Part shown: positions 1-8,092 of the stretch, piece after piece | Numbering within the stretch: the first letter of the stretch is position 1 | How the letters are laid out: each line of letters starts with the position of its first letter | Assembly (NCBI GenBank): GCA_029256365.1 | Contig: JAQSYB010000034.1 | Span: forward strand, 1 to 10,651 | Source: Clostridia bacterium | GTDB taxonomy: Bacteria; Bacillota; Clostridia; Lutisporales; Lutisporaceae | DNA length: 10,651 nucleotides | Direction of reading: 5' to 3' | Program-made: the position numbers and the translations under genes | The notes under the pieces: model-generated | Databases searched by the model: none | What the model was told of the DNA's origin: nothing | What the model saw: the letters and a program-made list of their open reading frames with translations, nothing else

Positions 1-94
1 GTTTTACTTATATCAATACAGAGAGTATTAACACAATCTTTATATGAAAGAAAGTAGAATAATACAGTAAAGTAATTCGTGAGAAGGTGAATAT
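1..94 (+). promoter_or_regulatory. Leader of the potassium-uptake operon
   Basis: This AT-rich leader precedes the first gene of the ktr operon. The clear element is the ribosome binding site AAGGTG (84-89), five bases before the ATG at 95. A weak promoter can be proposed: TTTACT (3-8), a 17-base spacer and TATTAA (26-31), each matching four of six consensus bases. A small inverted repeat, AATAC (15-19) and GTATT (25-29), overlaps the proposed -10 element. The true promoter may lie outside the window. Too little upstream sequence is present to judge whether a c-di-AMP riboswitch, common before ktr genes in Firmicutes, is there. Confidence 0.25.
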
Positions 95-556
95 ATGTGG
101 ATACTATTGGTCATTGTCTTGCTGATTCCCGTTGTTTATTTTGGGTATCTTATGTCAAAGCTGGATCAATTTTTGGCTGGAAATGCACTGAGAATTGATG
201 GCAGCAAAACATCCTACTCAGCAATTGTATTAGGGAAAACCGATTTGGCAAAGCAAGTCACTACGCTATTGGAAAGCAAAGGGGTGAGAGTACTTGCCTT
301 AAATGAGCCATTTCTTTTTGAAAAGGATAAGGACCTTCGTTATATGTTCGCCTTATCTGACAAGGATGCAGACAATATTGTATTGTGTAAAATCGGGAAG
401 AAAGTATATAGCATTGAAACAATGATTGGTATTTGCAACGACAGAAGAAATGAGAACATGTTTATTAGTGAAGGGATTCTTTATAAATTAGATGAGGGGA
501 TTACGGCTCAGATGCTTTGTCAGGCTGTACTGCAAGGGGTGGAAATTAGTTCATGA
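95..556 (+). CDS. Membrane-anchored protein with degenerate TrkA-N/RCK-like domain
   Basis: This 153-residue protein has an N-terminal hydrophobic segment (about residues 2-20) that should anchor it in the membrane, followed by a cytosolic domain. From about residue 42 the pattern resembles a Rossmann-like TrkA-N (RCK_N) fold: a first strand SAIVLGKTDL (42-51), a helix, a second strand VRVLALNEP (64-72), then the stretch ALSDKDADNIV and GICNDRRNENMFISEGI (112-128), which looks like the second half of TrkA-N domains. The nucleotide-binding GxGxxG loop is not intact (GKTDLA instead) and there is no RCK_C domain. The start has a good ribosome site, and the stop overlaps the ktrB start as ATGA, which points to translational coupling. 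Family resemblance is judged by eye. I infer an accessory or regulatory partner of KtrB; binding of NAD or ATP is doubtful. Confidence 0.75.
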   Translation: MWILLVIVLLIPVVYFGYLMSKLDQFLAGNALRIDGSKTSYSAIVLGKTDLAKQVTTLLESKGVRVLALNEPFLFEKDKDLRYMFALSDKDADNIVLCKIGKKVYSIETMIGICNDRRNENMFISEGILYKLDEGITAQMLCQAVLQGVEISS

Positions 557-1905
557 ATGTGTTTATAAGAAGATTAAAATCACTAACCTATCCTCAAATG
601 ATCGCTATTGGATATCTGATTATAATTGCCATAGGTACATTGCTATTGTATTTACCCATATCAAGCCGCAGCAATTTATCTCCAGGACTTGTCAATGCTT
701 TTTTTACGGCAACTTCTGCTACTTGTGTAACGGGACTTGTAGTCTTTGACACCTACACCCAATGGTCGGTTTTTGGGCAGGTGGTGATTTTATTATTGAT
801 ACAAGTTGGCGGCTTGGGATTTATGACAACGATTACGATGTTTTCCTTTGTGTTAAGAAGGAAGATAGGACTGAAAGAAAGGGGATTGCTGCGTGAAAGT
901 GTGAATACCATGTATATCGGCGGTATTGTACGATTGACGCAAAAAATACTCATTGGTACCTTATTGTTTGAAGGCATAGGGGCAATTATTCTAGCAATCA
1001 GATTTGTCCCCCGGATGGGACTGGCAACAGGAATATATAACGGCATCTTTCATTCTGTATCAGCATTTTGCAATGCGGGATTTGATTTGATGGGCAGATA
1101 TGGAAAATACTCATCACTTACATCATTTTCAGGTGATGTGTTTGTAAACCTGACCATAATTATTCTAATTATAATTGGTGGAATTGGATTCTTTGTATGG
1201 GATGATATTGTCAAAAATAAGCATCGCTTTAGGAAGTACCAATTGCACACAAAAATAGTTTTAACCATGACGGCTATTCTTGTAGCATTGGGATCTATAG
1301 GTTTTTATATTTTTGAAAATGCAAATCTGCTTTCTGATATGGGGGTAAGTGAAAAAGTAATCGCATCGATATTTGCTGCTGTAACTCCAAGAACAGCAGG
1401 TTTTAATACAATTGATACATCAGCGTTAACACCAGCGAGCAAGTTGCTCACCTTAGTACTAATGTTTATCGGCGGCAGTCCAGGTTCAACTGCCGGCGGG
1501 ATTAAGACTACCACATTAGCGGTTTTACTAATCTCTTTATGGTCAAGTCTGATGAATACAAAAAATGATAATATATTTGGACGACGACTGGAAGACAATG
1601 TGCTAAAAAGGGCATCAGCAGTGGTTTCAGTCAATTTGTTTTTTACTTTGACTGCGGCATTTCTTATAAGCGCAACAAATTCTACCTTAGAGCTGAATGA
1701 TGTTTTGTTTGAAGTCGTATCTGCAATTGGTACGGTAGGTCTTTCTACGGGAATTACAGGTAATCTAAGTAGTTTTGCAAGGGTAATTATCGCTATACTT
1801 ATGTATTTCGGTAGAGTTGGAAGTCTTTCCTTTGCTCTGATATTTGCAGAACACAGAATTCCATCATCTGTTCAAAATCCAGTAGAAAAAATAAATATAG
1901 GATAG
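553..1905 (+). CDS. ktrB: KtrB/TrkH-family potassium transporter, membrane subunit
   Basis: This is the ion-translocating subunit of a Ktr-type K+ uptake system (superfamily of K+ transporters), an integral membrane protein of 450 residues, a length typical of KtrB rather than the longer TrkH. All four pore-loop repeats are visible: TSATCVTGLVVFD (54-66), AFCNAGFDL (171-179), TPRTAGFNTID (278-288) and GTVGLSTGIT (393-402), each with the filter glycine. The glycine-rich stretch GGSPGSTAGGIKTTT (307-321) matches the intramembrane gating loop after the third repeat. The conserved arginine in the last repeat's helix is present (GRVGSL, 420-425). Its start overlaps the preceding stop as ATGA, and ktrA follows after 10 bases. 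KtrB of this family usually works as a dimer on a KtrA ring and is often Na+-dependent; that last point cannot be seen here. Confidence 0.95.
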   Translation: MNVFIRRLKSLTYPQMIAIGYLIIIAIGTLLLYLPISSRSNLSPGLVNAFFTATSATCVTGLVVFDTYTQWSVFGQVVILLLIQVGGLGFMTTITMFSFVLRRKIGLKERGLLRESVNTMYIGGIVRLTQKILIGTLLFEGIGAIILAIRFVPRMGLATGIYNGIFHSVSAFCNAGFDLMGRYGKYSSLTSFSGDVFVNLTIIILIIIGGIGFFVWDDIVKNKHRFRKYQLHTKIVLTMTAILVALGSIGFYIFENANLLSDMGVSEKVIASIFAAVTPRTAGFNTIDTSALTPASKLLTLVLMFIGGSPGSTAGGIKTTTLAVLLISLWSSLMNTKNDNIFGRRLEDNVLKRASAVVSVNLFFTLTAAFLISATNSTLELNDVLFEVVSAIGTVGLSTGITGNLSSFARVIIAILMYFGRVGSLSFALIFAEHRIPSSVQNPVEKINIG

Positions 1906-1915
1906 AGGTTTTAAT

Positions 1916-2569
1916 ATGAAATCAATTTTAGTAATAGGGATTGGACGATTTGGCAGACATCTATGCCACAAACTGATTGAGCTAGGAAATGAAGTCATGG
2001 TTGTTGACAAAGATGAAGAAAATCTAAGAGAATTTTTGTCTTTGGCTACAAGTGTACAAATTGGGGATTGCACAAAGGAAGATGTTCTTCACTCACTGGG
2101 TATAGGAAATTTTGATTTGTGTTTTGTCTGCGTAGGAAGCAATTTTCAAAGCAGCTTAGAAATTACAAGTCTGCTAAAGGAAATAGGGGCAAAGTATGTT
2201 GTCAGCAAGGCTAGTAGAGATATTCATGTTAAGTTCTTACTGCGCAATGGTGCTGATGAGGTGATAGATCCAGAACGAGATATCGCAGAAAAACTGGCAG
2301 TACGGTACAGCGCAAATAAGCTGTTTGACTATATAGAACTTACAAAGGATGTTTCAATTTATGAGATACCACCTGCAGACAGTTGGATAGGGAAAAGTAT
2401 TAAAGAAGTCAATTTTAGAGTAAAATACCATGTAAGCATACTTGCAACAATAGTTGGGGATAAAGTGTTGCCTTTGCCATCAGCAGATCATAAGTTTGGA
2501 GTAGATGAACACCTTATGGTTATGGGGCATCACAATGATGTGGAAAGAATCTTAAAGTTGATTAAATAA
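1916..2569 (+). CDS. ktrA: KtrA/TrkA-family RCK regulatory subunit
   Basis: This 217-residue cytosolic protein is the gating subunit of the K+ transporter encoded just upstream. The N-terminal RCK_N (TrkA-N) domain has the intact dinucleotide motif GIGRFG (8-13) and an acidic residue at the end of the second strand (D31), expected to contact the ribose of bound NAD or ATP/ADP. The segment QIGDCTKEDVL (48-58) is also typical. The C-terminal RCK_C domain spans about residues 145-217 and is the part that binds c-di-AMP in several Firmicutes KtrA proteins; I cannot tell whether this one does. The length is close to that of KtrA (about 220), half of the duplicated TrkA of enterobacteria. The ribosome site AGAGG overlaps the ktrB stop codon. 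Confidence 0.95.
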   Translation: MKSILVIGIGRFGRHLCHKLIELGNEVMVVDKDEENLREFLSLATSVQIGDCTKEDVLHSLGIGNFDLCFVCVGSNFQSSLEITSLLKEIGAKYVVSKASRDIHVKFLLRNGADEVIDPERDIAEKLAVRYSANKLFDYIELTKDVSIYEIPPADSWIGKSIKEVNFRVKYHVSILATIVGDKVLPLPSADHKFGVDEHLMVMGHHNDVERILKLIK

Positions 2570-2601
2570 TGTGTGATAGAATATCATTGTGAGGTGATGG
2601 T

Positions 2602-4008
2602 ATGAAGGGAAAAGATTATTTAAGCATAAGCTTTATTATAATAGGAACAATGGTAAGCTCTATGGTATTAAGCCAATTGGAGGTAGATAAAGAAAATATC
2701 CTAATGGTTTTTATGGTTGGAGTATTGCTTGTAACGGCATTTACAAGAGGGTATCTATTCGGAATTATTGCTTCCTGCATAAGTGTAGCGGTATTCAATT
2801 ATTTCTTTACAGAGCCTCTTCATACCTTTGCAATGAATGACAGCAATGATATCGCATTGATGTTCTTTTTCCTTATAGCATCTGTGATATCTTCAAGCTT
2901 GACAGCAAGATTTCAACGACAGCTAACAATTTCTCAGAAAAATGAGCAAACTGCAAAGCTGCTCTATGAATTGACACAACGACTTCTGAATGTAACGGGA
3001 GAATATAATATTGTACATCAAGGCATACAATGTATCAAAGAATATACGGGCTATGATAGCATTGTTGAATTAGATGAAAGGCATCAGATCTATAGGAGTG
3101 ATAACTTTATCCCTTCAGATACTGAAAGAAGCATGGAGCTTCCAATCATGGGAATAGCGAAAAGCATAGGGACACTTAAGGTATATGATAAGAATGAAAA
3201 TTTAAATATGGAGCAGGAATGGCTTGTCAATGCACTTGCTGCACAAATAGGAATTGCCTTAGACCGGGAGTTTGTCTATAATGAGCGCGAAAATACTCGA
3301 ATCGCTATGGAAAGAGAACATCTGAAAAGCAATCTTTTGCGCAGCATAGGACATGATTTGCGTACACCCCTTGCTGGAATCGCAGGGGCAAGCAGTTACA
3401 TCATGCAAAAATATGAAAGCCTGGATCGTGAAAGTATTGAGAGCTTGGCGGGAGATATCAATGAGCAAGCTGTTTGGCTGACCACACTTGTGGAAAACAT
3501 ACTAAACATGACAAGAATTGAGAATGACAAATTGGAGGTCAATAAGCAGGTGGAGGTAATTGATGATGTTGTAAGCGATGCAGTTACCCATGTTGTCGGA
3601 TTGAGCAAAAGACCCTTTAAGATAACTCTGCCGAAAGAGGTAATTACAGTACCTATGGATGGCAAAATGATCGTTCAGGTATTGGTTAATCTATTGGATA
3701 ATGCAGTCAAGCACACTTCGAAGAACTGCCCAATTGAGCTTTTTATTCATCTAAAGGATGGCTATGTAGAATTCAATATTGCTGATGGAGGCATGGGAAC
3801 TGAAAACAATTCTTCTATCCATGAAAACTTGTTTGATGCCTTTGTAACCAGCGGCAAGACAGGGGCTGATGGGAAAAAGGGTATCGGGCTAGGTCTCGCA
3901 ATTTGCAAGGCCGTTGTGAAAGCCCACGGAGGAAGTATTTCCACTGGTAAGTCACATCTTGGCGGAGCACTTTTTACTTTTACAATACCATATATGGAGG
4001 CAGAATAA
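2602..4008 (+). CDS. Short KdpD-like sensor histidine kinase
   Basis: This 468-residue membrane histidine kinase resembles only the C-terminal half of KdpD. Residues 1-100 carry about four membrane segments of the DUF4118 type, including NYFFTEPLHTF (66-76), a near match to the KdpD membrane region. A GAF-like linker follows (about 115-222). The kinase core has the H-box SIGHDLRTPLAG with His251, the N-box NLLDNAVKH (363-371), the G1 box DGGMG (395-399) and the G2 box GIGLGL (427-432). The N-terminal KdpD ATP-binding domain and the UspA domain are absent, so K+ or stress sensing would have to use the membrane and GAF parts. GAGGTG (2591-2596) supports the start. The stop overlaps the next gene by one base (TAATG). 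Autophosphorylation of His251 and transfer to the following regulator are inferred. It may also be named kdpD in databases. Confidence 0.92.
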   Translation: MKGKDYLSISFIIIGTMVSSMVLSQLEVDKENILMVFMVGVLLVTAFTRGYLFGIIASCISVAVFNYFFTEPLHTFAMNDSNDIALMFFFLIASVISSSLTARFQRQLTISQKNEQTAKLLYELTQRLLNVTGEYNIVHQGIQCIKEYTGYDSIVELDERHQIYRSDNFIPSDTERSMELPIMGIAKSIGTLKVYDKNENLNMEQEWLVNALAAQIGIALDREFVYNERENTRIAMEREHLKSNLLRSIGHDLRTPLAGIAGASSYIMQKYESLDRESIESLAGDINEQAVWLTTLVENILNMTRIENDKLEVNKQVEVIDDVVSDAVTHVVGLSKRPFKITLPKEVITVPMDGKMIVQVLVNLLDNAVKHTSKNCPIELFIHLKDGYVEFNIADGGMGTENNSSIHENLFDAFVTSGKTGADGKKGIGLGLAICKAVVKAHGGSISTGKSHLGGALFTFTIPYMEAE

Positions 4009-4703
4009 TGGAAGACAATATTACAATATTAATTGTTGAGGATGATAAATATATTATGTCTTTTACAACAATATATTTAAAAGATGAAGGGTATAAAACG
4101 ATTTCTGCAGTCACGGGGAAAGAAGCCATTTCATTGTTTTATGCAAATAATCCTGACATTATTCTCTTGGATTTAGGCTTGCCTGATATGGATGGTATGG
4201 AGGTAATCAGGCAGATAAGAGAAAAATGCAATGCTCCCATTATTGTTGTATCTGCCCGTGAAGAAGAAAGTGAAAAAATCAAGGCCCTTGACTTGGGTGC
4301 TGATGATTATATGACAAAGCCCTTTCACATGGGAGAGCTGCTTGCGAGAATAAGAGTTGCACAACGAAAGCTTAATAATATAGCAAATCCGGCTAATTCT
4401 GAAATATACACCTGTGACTATTTGGCAGTAGATCATACAAAAGGACTGGTCTTTGTAGATGATGAAGAAGTCCACTTGACACCAATGGAATATAAGCTCC
4501 TCAGGCTATTAATTATAAATCGAGGCAAAGTGCTTACACACAACTATATATTGAATCAAATTTGGGGATATGGTGAAACTGGAGATGCAAAAAGTCTTCG
4601 TGTATTTATGGCAAGTCTGCGGCGTAAGATTGAAAGAGATACAGCCAACCCAAGGTTTATTCTTACACAGGTTGGTATTGGATACCGTTTCGTTGATAGA
4701 TAA
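4008..4703 (+). CDS. KdpE-like OmpR-family response regulator
   Basis: This 231-residue protein is a DNA-binding response regulator. The receiver domain (about 5-115) has the acidic pocket E11-D12-D13, the phosphoacceptor Asp55 in LLDLGLPDMDG, Ser82 at the switch position and Lys104 in DDYMTKPF. The C-terminal winged-helix domain (about 132-230) has the typical LTPMEYKLLRLL, the recognition-helix region SLRVFMASLRRKIE and the closing GIGYRF wing. The start is set by the one-base overlap with the kinase stop and by GGAGG (3996-4000) at seven bases. It should be phosphorylated by the kinase encoded directly upstream. Being in the same transcript as the Ktr genes suggests it regulates K+ uptake, perhaps its own operon. 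No kdpFABC genes are in the window. It closely resembles KdpE, but I keep the symbol open. Confidence 0.94.
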   Translation: MEDNITILIVEDDKYIMSFTTIYLKDEGYKTISAVTGKEAISLFYANNPDIILLDLGLPDMDGMEVIRQIREKCNAPIIVVSAREEESEKIKALDLGADDYMTKPFHMGELLARIRVAQRKLNNIANPANSEIYTCDYLAVDHTKGLVFVDDEEVHLTPMEYKLLRLLIINRGKVLTHNYILNQIWGYGETGDAKSLRVFMASLRRKIERDTANPRFILTQVGIGYRFVDR

Positions 4704-4725
4704 AATCCATGAGGGTGACTGAATA

Positions 4726-4765
4726 AATAATTGCATTGGTTTAGGCCAATACAATTATTTTTTTT
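4726..4765 (+). terminator. Intrinsic terminator of the ktr operon
   Basis: The left arm AATAATTGCATTGG (4726-4739) pairs with CCAATACAATTATT (4746-4759) over 14 positions with one mismatch, around a six-base loop TTTAGG. A run of eight T (4758-4765) closes it. It lies 22 bases after the response-regulator stop, so it should end the five-gene transcript and separate it from the lyase gene. Confidence 0.88.
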
Positions 4766-4924
4766 ACTGTAAATAGAAAGGGATTTCGTAAAAAAATGAA
4801 GAAACCTTCTAATAATATGAATGCATCACAAAAGCAATAATTAGATTTAATATAACTGATCTTGGAGTTTGCACCACATAGGACAAGTATGAAGTAAAAG
4901 TGATTTTTATAAGGAGTGTGAAAA

Positions 4925-6094
4925 ATGAACTTTAACGAAATAACCAATCGAAAAAATACCGGGTCAATAAAGTGGGATACCATGAAAGAACATGGAATGC
5001 AGGAGGATGTTTTGCCTCTTTGGGTAGCAGATATGGATTTTAAAGCTCCCCCAGGGGTGATAAAGGCTTTGGAACAAAGAGTTGAGCATGGTGTATTTGG
5101 ATACACGAAGCCGACAGATTCCTATTATGCTGCAGTAATGGATTGGATGGATCGCCGTCATGCTTGGAAGATTGAGAAGGATTGGATCACCATCGTTCCT
5201 GGAATTGTTCCAGCCATTCATTTTGCTGTGCAGACCTATACAAAAGCTGGGGAAGGTGTTTTAATTCAGCGACCGGTATACAACCCATTTAGTGATGCGG
5301 TTGTGAACAATGGACGTAAGCTGATAAACTCACCTTTGGTACGAAAGAATAACCGTTATGAAATAGATTTGGAGGACTTTGAGAAGAAGATAGTTGACAA
5401 TCAGGTAAAGCTATTTATTTTATGCAGTCCCCACAATCCAGTTGGACGTCTATGGACAAGGGAAGAACTAACAGCAATGGGTGATATTTGTCTGAAGCAT
5501 CATGTCTTAGTTGTGGCAGACGAGATTCATCATGACTTGGTATTCAAAGGCAAAAAGCACATACCCTTTGCCAGCCTTGGACCTGAATACTCCAACATCT
5601 GCATTACCTGTACATCCCCCAGTAAAACCTTTAACTTAGCTGGACTGCATATATCCAATATTATTATAGAAAACAAGTCCATTCGAAAAAAGTACAATAC
5701 ATACCTTGAAGGCATTGCATTGAGCATGACCAATATTTTTGGAATTGTTGGTTCTGAGGCTGCATATAACACAGGGGAACAGTGGCTTGAGGAAATGCTG
5801 GATTACGTAGAAGGAAATAAGAAATTGGTGCAGAAATTTGCAGCTGAGAAATTTCCAATGATTCAAGTGATAGATAGCGAAGCTACCTACCTGCTATGGG
5901 TTGACTTTAGCGGCTTAGGCATGGAGCAAGAAGAACTAGAATTGTTTTTGAAGGAAGATGCGAAGCTTTGGTTAAATGGAGGAGCTACCTATGGGTATGA
6001 GGGATGTGGATTTCAGCGCATCAATTTAGCGTGTCCCCGTTCTATCGTAGAACAAGCATTAAAACAACTAGAAAATGCTTTGCTGAATAGATAA
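4925..6094 (+). CDS. patB: PatB/MalY-family PLP-dependent C-S lyase (cystathionine beta-lyase type)
   Basis: This 389-residue cytosolic enzyme belongs to the fold-type I aminotransferase class, MalY/PatB group, whose members cleave C-S bonds of cystathionine or cysteine conjugates to give pyruvate, ammonia and a thiol. The key residues are visible: Asn171 in PHNPVGRLW, Asp199 in ADEIHHDLVF (binds the pyridine nitrogen), the Schiff-base Lys234 in SPSKTFNLAGL, and Arg372 in LACPRS (binds the substrate carboxylate). The N-terminal LPLWVADMDFKAPPGV is also characteristic of this group. The start is fixed by AAGGAG (4911-4916). The gene stands alone between a terminator and a hairpin, with no sulfur-metabolism neighbours, so its substrate in this organism (methionine biosynthesis versus detoxification or thiol release) is open. 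The upstream 4766-4924 interval shows no strong promoter match. Confidence 0.92.
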   Translation: MNFNEITNRKNTGSIKWDTMKEHGMQEDVLPLWVADMDFKAPPGVIKALEQRVEHGVFGYTKPTDSYYAAVMDWMDRRHAWKIEKDWITIVPGIVPAIHFAVQTYTKAGEGVLIQRPVYNPFSDAVVNNGRKLINSPLVRKNNRYEIDLEDFEKKIVDNQVKLFILCSPHNPVGRLWTREELTAMGDICLKHHVLVVADEIHHDLVFKGKKHIPFASLGPEYSNICITCTSPSKTFNLAGLHISNIIIENKSIRKKYNTYLEGIALSMTNIFGIVGSEAAYNTGEQWLEEMLDYVEGNKKLVQKFAAEKFPMIQVIDSEATYLLWVDFSGLGMEQEELELFLKEDAKLWLNGGATYGYEGCGFQRINLACPRSIVEQALKQLENALLNR

Positions 6095-6133
6095 ATAGGA
6101 TAAGTGAATCATGAGTTATTCAGCTGCTAGAAA

Positions 6134-6180
6134 AAATTGCGAATCCCTTTGCTAATATGATGAGCAGAGGGATTCGATTT
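6134..6180 (+). terminator. Strong hairpin after the lyase gene, probable terminator
   Basis: CGAATCCCTTTGCT (6140-6153) pairs with AGCAGAGGGATTCG (6163-6176) over 14 positions with one G-U pair, around a nine-base loop. The stem can continue with AAAT/ATTT if two bases bulge. On the + strand only a short T run follows (TTT, 6178-6180). On the - strand the stem is followed by CAATTTTTT, so the element is better built for leftward termination. I read it as the end of the lyase transcript, possibly bidirectional. Confidence 0.55.
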
Positions 6181-6207
6181 GCGAAGAATCAGGATTAAGA
6201 ATATAAT
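6179..6207 (+). promoter_or_regulatory. Sigma-A-type promoter for the second two-component operon
   Basis: The -35 element TTGCGA (6179-6184, four of six consensus bases) is separated by exactly 17 bases from a perfect -10 element TATAAT (6202-6207). It begins directly after the hairpin that follows the lyase gene and lies about 50 bases before the kinase start. This is the best promoter match in the window. Confidence 0.65.
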
Positions 6208-6257
6208 AAAGGTAATATTTAACACTTGTTGGAGAAATGATCTCGGGGGAGGGGCAT

Positions 6258-7442
6258 ATGTCAAAGGATTTGCAATTTGGAAATATTACAAAATGGCTGA
6301 AGCTATTTACCCATTTTTCTGCTACAGTGCTACTCATAACAAATAATAGTTTTGAAAAATTAAAATATCTGATACCCCTTGTTTTGCTCTTATTTTTAAT
6401 AAATTACTCTAGAGACTATTATCTGGCTTCTGGAAAAAGACCGATTCAATATGTCTGGTTAAGCCTTTTGGCTGAAACAGCACTGATTATTAGCATTGGT
6501 TTTTTTGGAGAAACCGATGTGAACACTCTTTATTTTTATGTCTTCATATCAGAAACGGTTATCATTTATCCCTTTATTTTTGCCGTTTCCCCAGCAGTTA
6601 TTTTCATTGTCTCAGAGTTTTTAATTTATGGGTGGAGAAATGGCATTGGGGGTCTTATAGAGACAATTGTGCCAATGCTGTATTCTTATGCTGTTTCTAC
6701 AGCATTTGTTATGGGAATGAGTTATCTTGTAAAGCTGCAGGTTCGTGAAAGACAAAAGCTTGCACGGATTAATCTGGAGTTGGAGGAAGCCTATAAGAAG
6801 CTTATTGAAAACTCTGCTACCGCCCAAAAACTTACGGTTGAGCAAGAAAGAACAAGAATGGCGAGAGAAATTCACGATACCCTAGCGCACACACTAACGA
6901 ACTTGATTGTTCAACTAGAAGCGTGTAAAAAGCTGGCAGCGATGGATCCTTCTCGGCTGCCCCCTGAACTGGAAAAAGCGCAGGAGCTGTCAAGAAGCGG
7001 ATTTCATGATATCAAACGCACCATAAAGGCATTGCGACCTCAAGCAATGGAGGATAAATCCTTTTTTGCTTCCATCACATCAATGATCAAGGATACCATG
7101 GAAAATACCAAGGTAGATATCAAACTAAACAACATGCTTCCAAAGGATATTATGCTATCCTCTCAAATAGAAGTTGCGATATTTAGAGTGATACAGGAAG
7201 GCATTACAAACTCTATCAGACATGGGAAGGCCAGTGAAATAGAAATTCTTATAAAACAAGGAAATCGCCTGATAGAATTGTGTATTGTGGACAATGGGAT
7301 AGGCTGTACCAATATAAAAAAAGGCTTTGGTATACAGGGAATGATGGAAAGAATCGAAAGCATAAATGGAAGTGTTGCGTATTCAAGCTCTTATGGCAAT
7401 GGTTTTGAAATAAAAATATCAATACCTTATGAGGGGGCATAG
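6258..7442 (+). CDS. DesK/LiaS-like membrane sensor histidine kinase
   Basis: This 394-residue kinase of the HisKA_3 (NarL-partner) class has about five to six membrane segments in residues 15-160, a coiled-coil linker rich in Glu, Lys and Arg (162-200), then MAREIHDTLAHTLTNL with the phosphorylated His206. The ATP-binding part shows VIQEGITNSIRHG (311-323), the G1 box DNGIG (345-349) and GFGIQGMMERI (356-366). I chose the ATG at 6258 because GGGGAGGGG (6246-6254) precedes it at good distance; an in-frame ATG at 6237 has its GGAG only two bases away, too close. The signal is unknown: there is almost no extracellular domain, as in intramembrane-sensing kinases that react to membrane or envelope change. 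Its response regulator follows after two bases. There is no basis for a specific gene name. Confidence 0.92.
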   Translation: MSKDLQFGNITKWLKLFTHFSATVLLITNNSFEKLKYLIPLVLLLFLINYSRDYYLASGKRPIQYVWLSLLAETALIISIGFFGETDVNTLYFYVFISETVIIYPFIFAVSPAVIFIVSEFLIYGWRNGIGGLIETIVPMLYSYAVSTAFVMGMSYLVKLQVRERQKLARINLELEEAYKKLIENSATAQKLTVEQERTRMAREIHDTLAHTLTNLIVQLEACKKLAAMDPSRLPPELEKAQELSRSGFHDIKRTIKALRPQAMEDKSFFASITSMIKDTMENTKVDIKLNNMLPKDIMLSSQIEVAIFRVIQEGITNSIRHGKASEIEILIKQGNRLIELCIVDNGIGCTNIKKGFGIQGMMERIESINGSVAYSSSYGNGFEIKISIPYEGA

Positions 7443-7444
7443 CT

Positions 7445-8089
7445 ATGAAAATCAAAGTAATGATAACAGATGATCAACGTTTGATGCGAGAAGGACTGAA
7501 GACGATACTTGAGCTAGAGCAAGACTTAACTGTAGTTCAGCTAGCTGAAAATGGTAGAGATGCCTTGGACAAGATAGCAGAAGCCCAGCCTGATGTAGTA
7601 TTGATGGATATACGTATGCCACTTATGGATGGTGTGGAATGTACTGGAATCATCAAAAAGCAGTATCCGAATATAAAGGTTATTATTCTGACTACCTTTG
7701 ATGATGATGAGTTTATTATTGAAGCATTGAAGAATGGAGCAGTGGGCTATATTCTCAAGGATCTTTCCTCGGAAAAGCTCGTCGGTGCCATTCGAGATGT
7801 GCATAAGGGAAATTCCATTATGCAGCCGGAAATTGCTGCAAAGGTGATTTCTCATATTACTGGATACAATCCTGCTGCATCGGAGACAAAGCTTATTGAA
7901 GAGCTTACAAGCCGCGAGAAGGATGTGCTCCAGTTAGTAGGAAAAGGGCTGTCTAATATTGAAATATCGAAAACACTTTATATTTCAGAAGGCACGGTTA
8001 AAAACTATATCAGCAATCTTTATGCGAAGCTTGAAGTAAATGACCGAAGCAAACTGACACTATATGCCATTGAAAATAAAAGCATGTGA
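7445..8089 (+). CDS. NarL/LuxR-family response regulator
   Basis: This 214-residue regulator pairs with the kinase just upstream. The receiver domain (1-120) carries D9-D10, the phosphoacceptor Asp55 in VVLMDIRMPLMDG, Thr83/Thr84 and Lys105 in GYILKDLSSEKL. The LuxR-type helix-turn-helix (about 152-210) reads ELTSREKDVLQLVGKGLSN then EISKTLYISEGTVKNYISNLYAKL, with all typical positions conserved. GAGGGGG (7431-7437) overlaps the end of the kinase gene, and only two bases lie between the kinase stop and this start, so the pair is translationally close. Such regulators bind inverted repeats as dimers when phosphorylated; a palindrome starts four bases after this gene and lies before the hydrolase, making that gene a likely target. 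Confidence 0.95.
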   Translation: MKIKVMITDDQRLMREGLKTILELEQDLTVVQLAENGRDALDKIAEAQPDVVLMDIRMPLMDGVECTGIIKKQYPNIKVIILTTFDDDEFIIEALKNGAVGYILKDLSSEKLVGAIRDVHKGNSIMQPEIAAKVISHITGYNPAASETKLIEELTSREKDVLQLVGKGLSNIEISKTLYISEGTVKNYISNLYAKLEVNDRSKLTLYAIENKSM

Positions 8090-8092
8090 CCC

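Noticed and set aside
1..94. c-di-AMP (ydaO-type) riboswitch before the ktr operon
   Set aside because: Such elements are longer than the visible leader, and I cannot recognise its conserved parts in these bases.
492..749. An 85-codon + strand reading frame overlapping the end of the first gene and the start of ktrB
   Set aside because: It lies in another frame of two well-supported genes and its translation shows no family features.
4766..4924. Promoter directly before the lyase gene
   Set aside because: TATAAC (4851-4856) and TAATAT (4848-4853) are -10-like, but no convincing -35 element stands at the right distance, so I do not annotate one.
6105..6122. TGAAT-N8-ATTCA inverted repeat after the lyase gene
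   Set aside because: Five-base AT-rich arms with an eight-base gap are expected by chance in such sequence.
6237..6257. ATG at 6237 as the start of the second kinase
   Set aside because: Its possible GGAG is only two bases away, while the in-frame ATG at 6258 has a GGGGAGGGG site at normal spacing.
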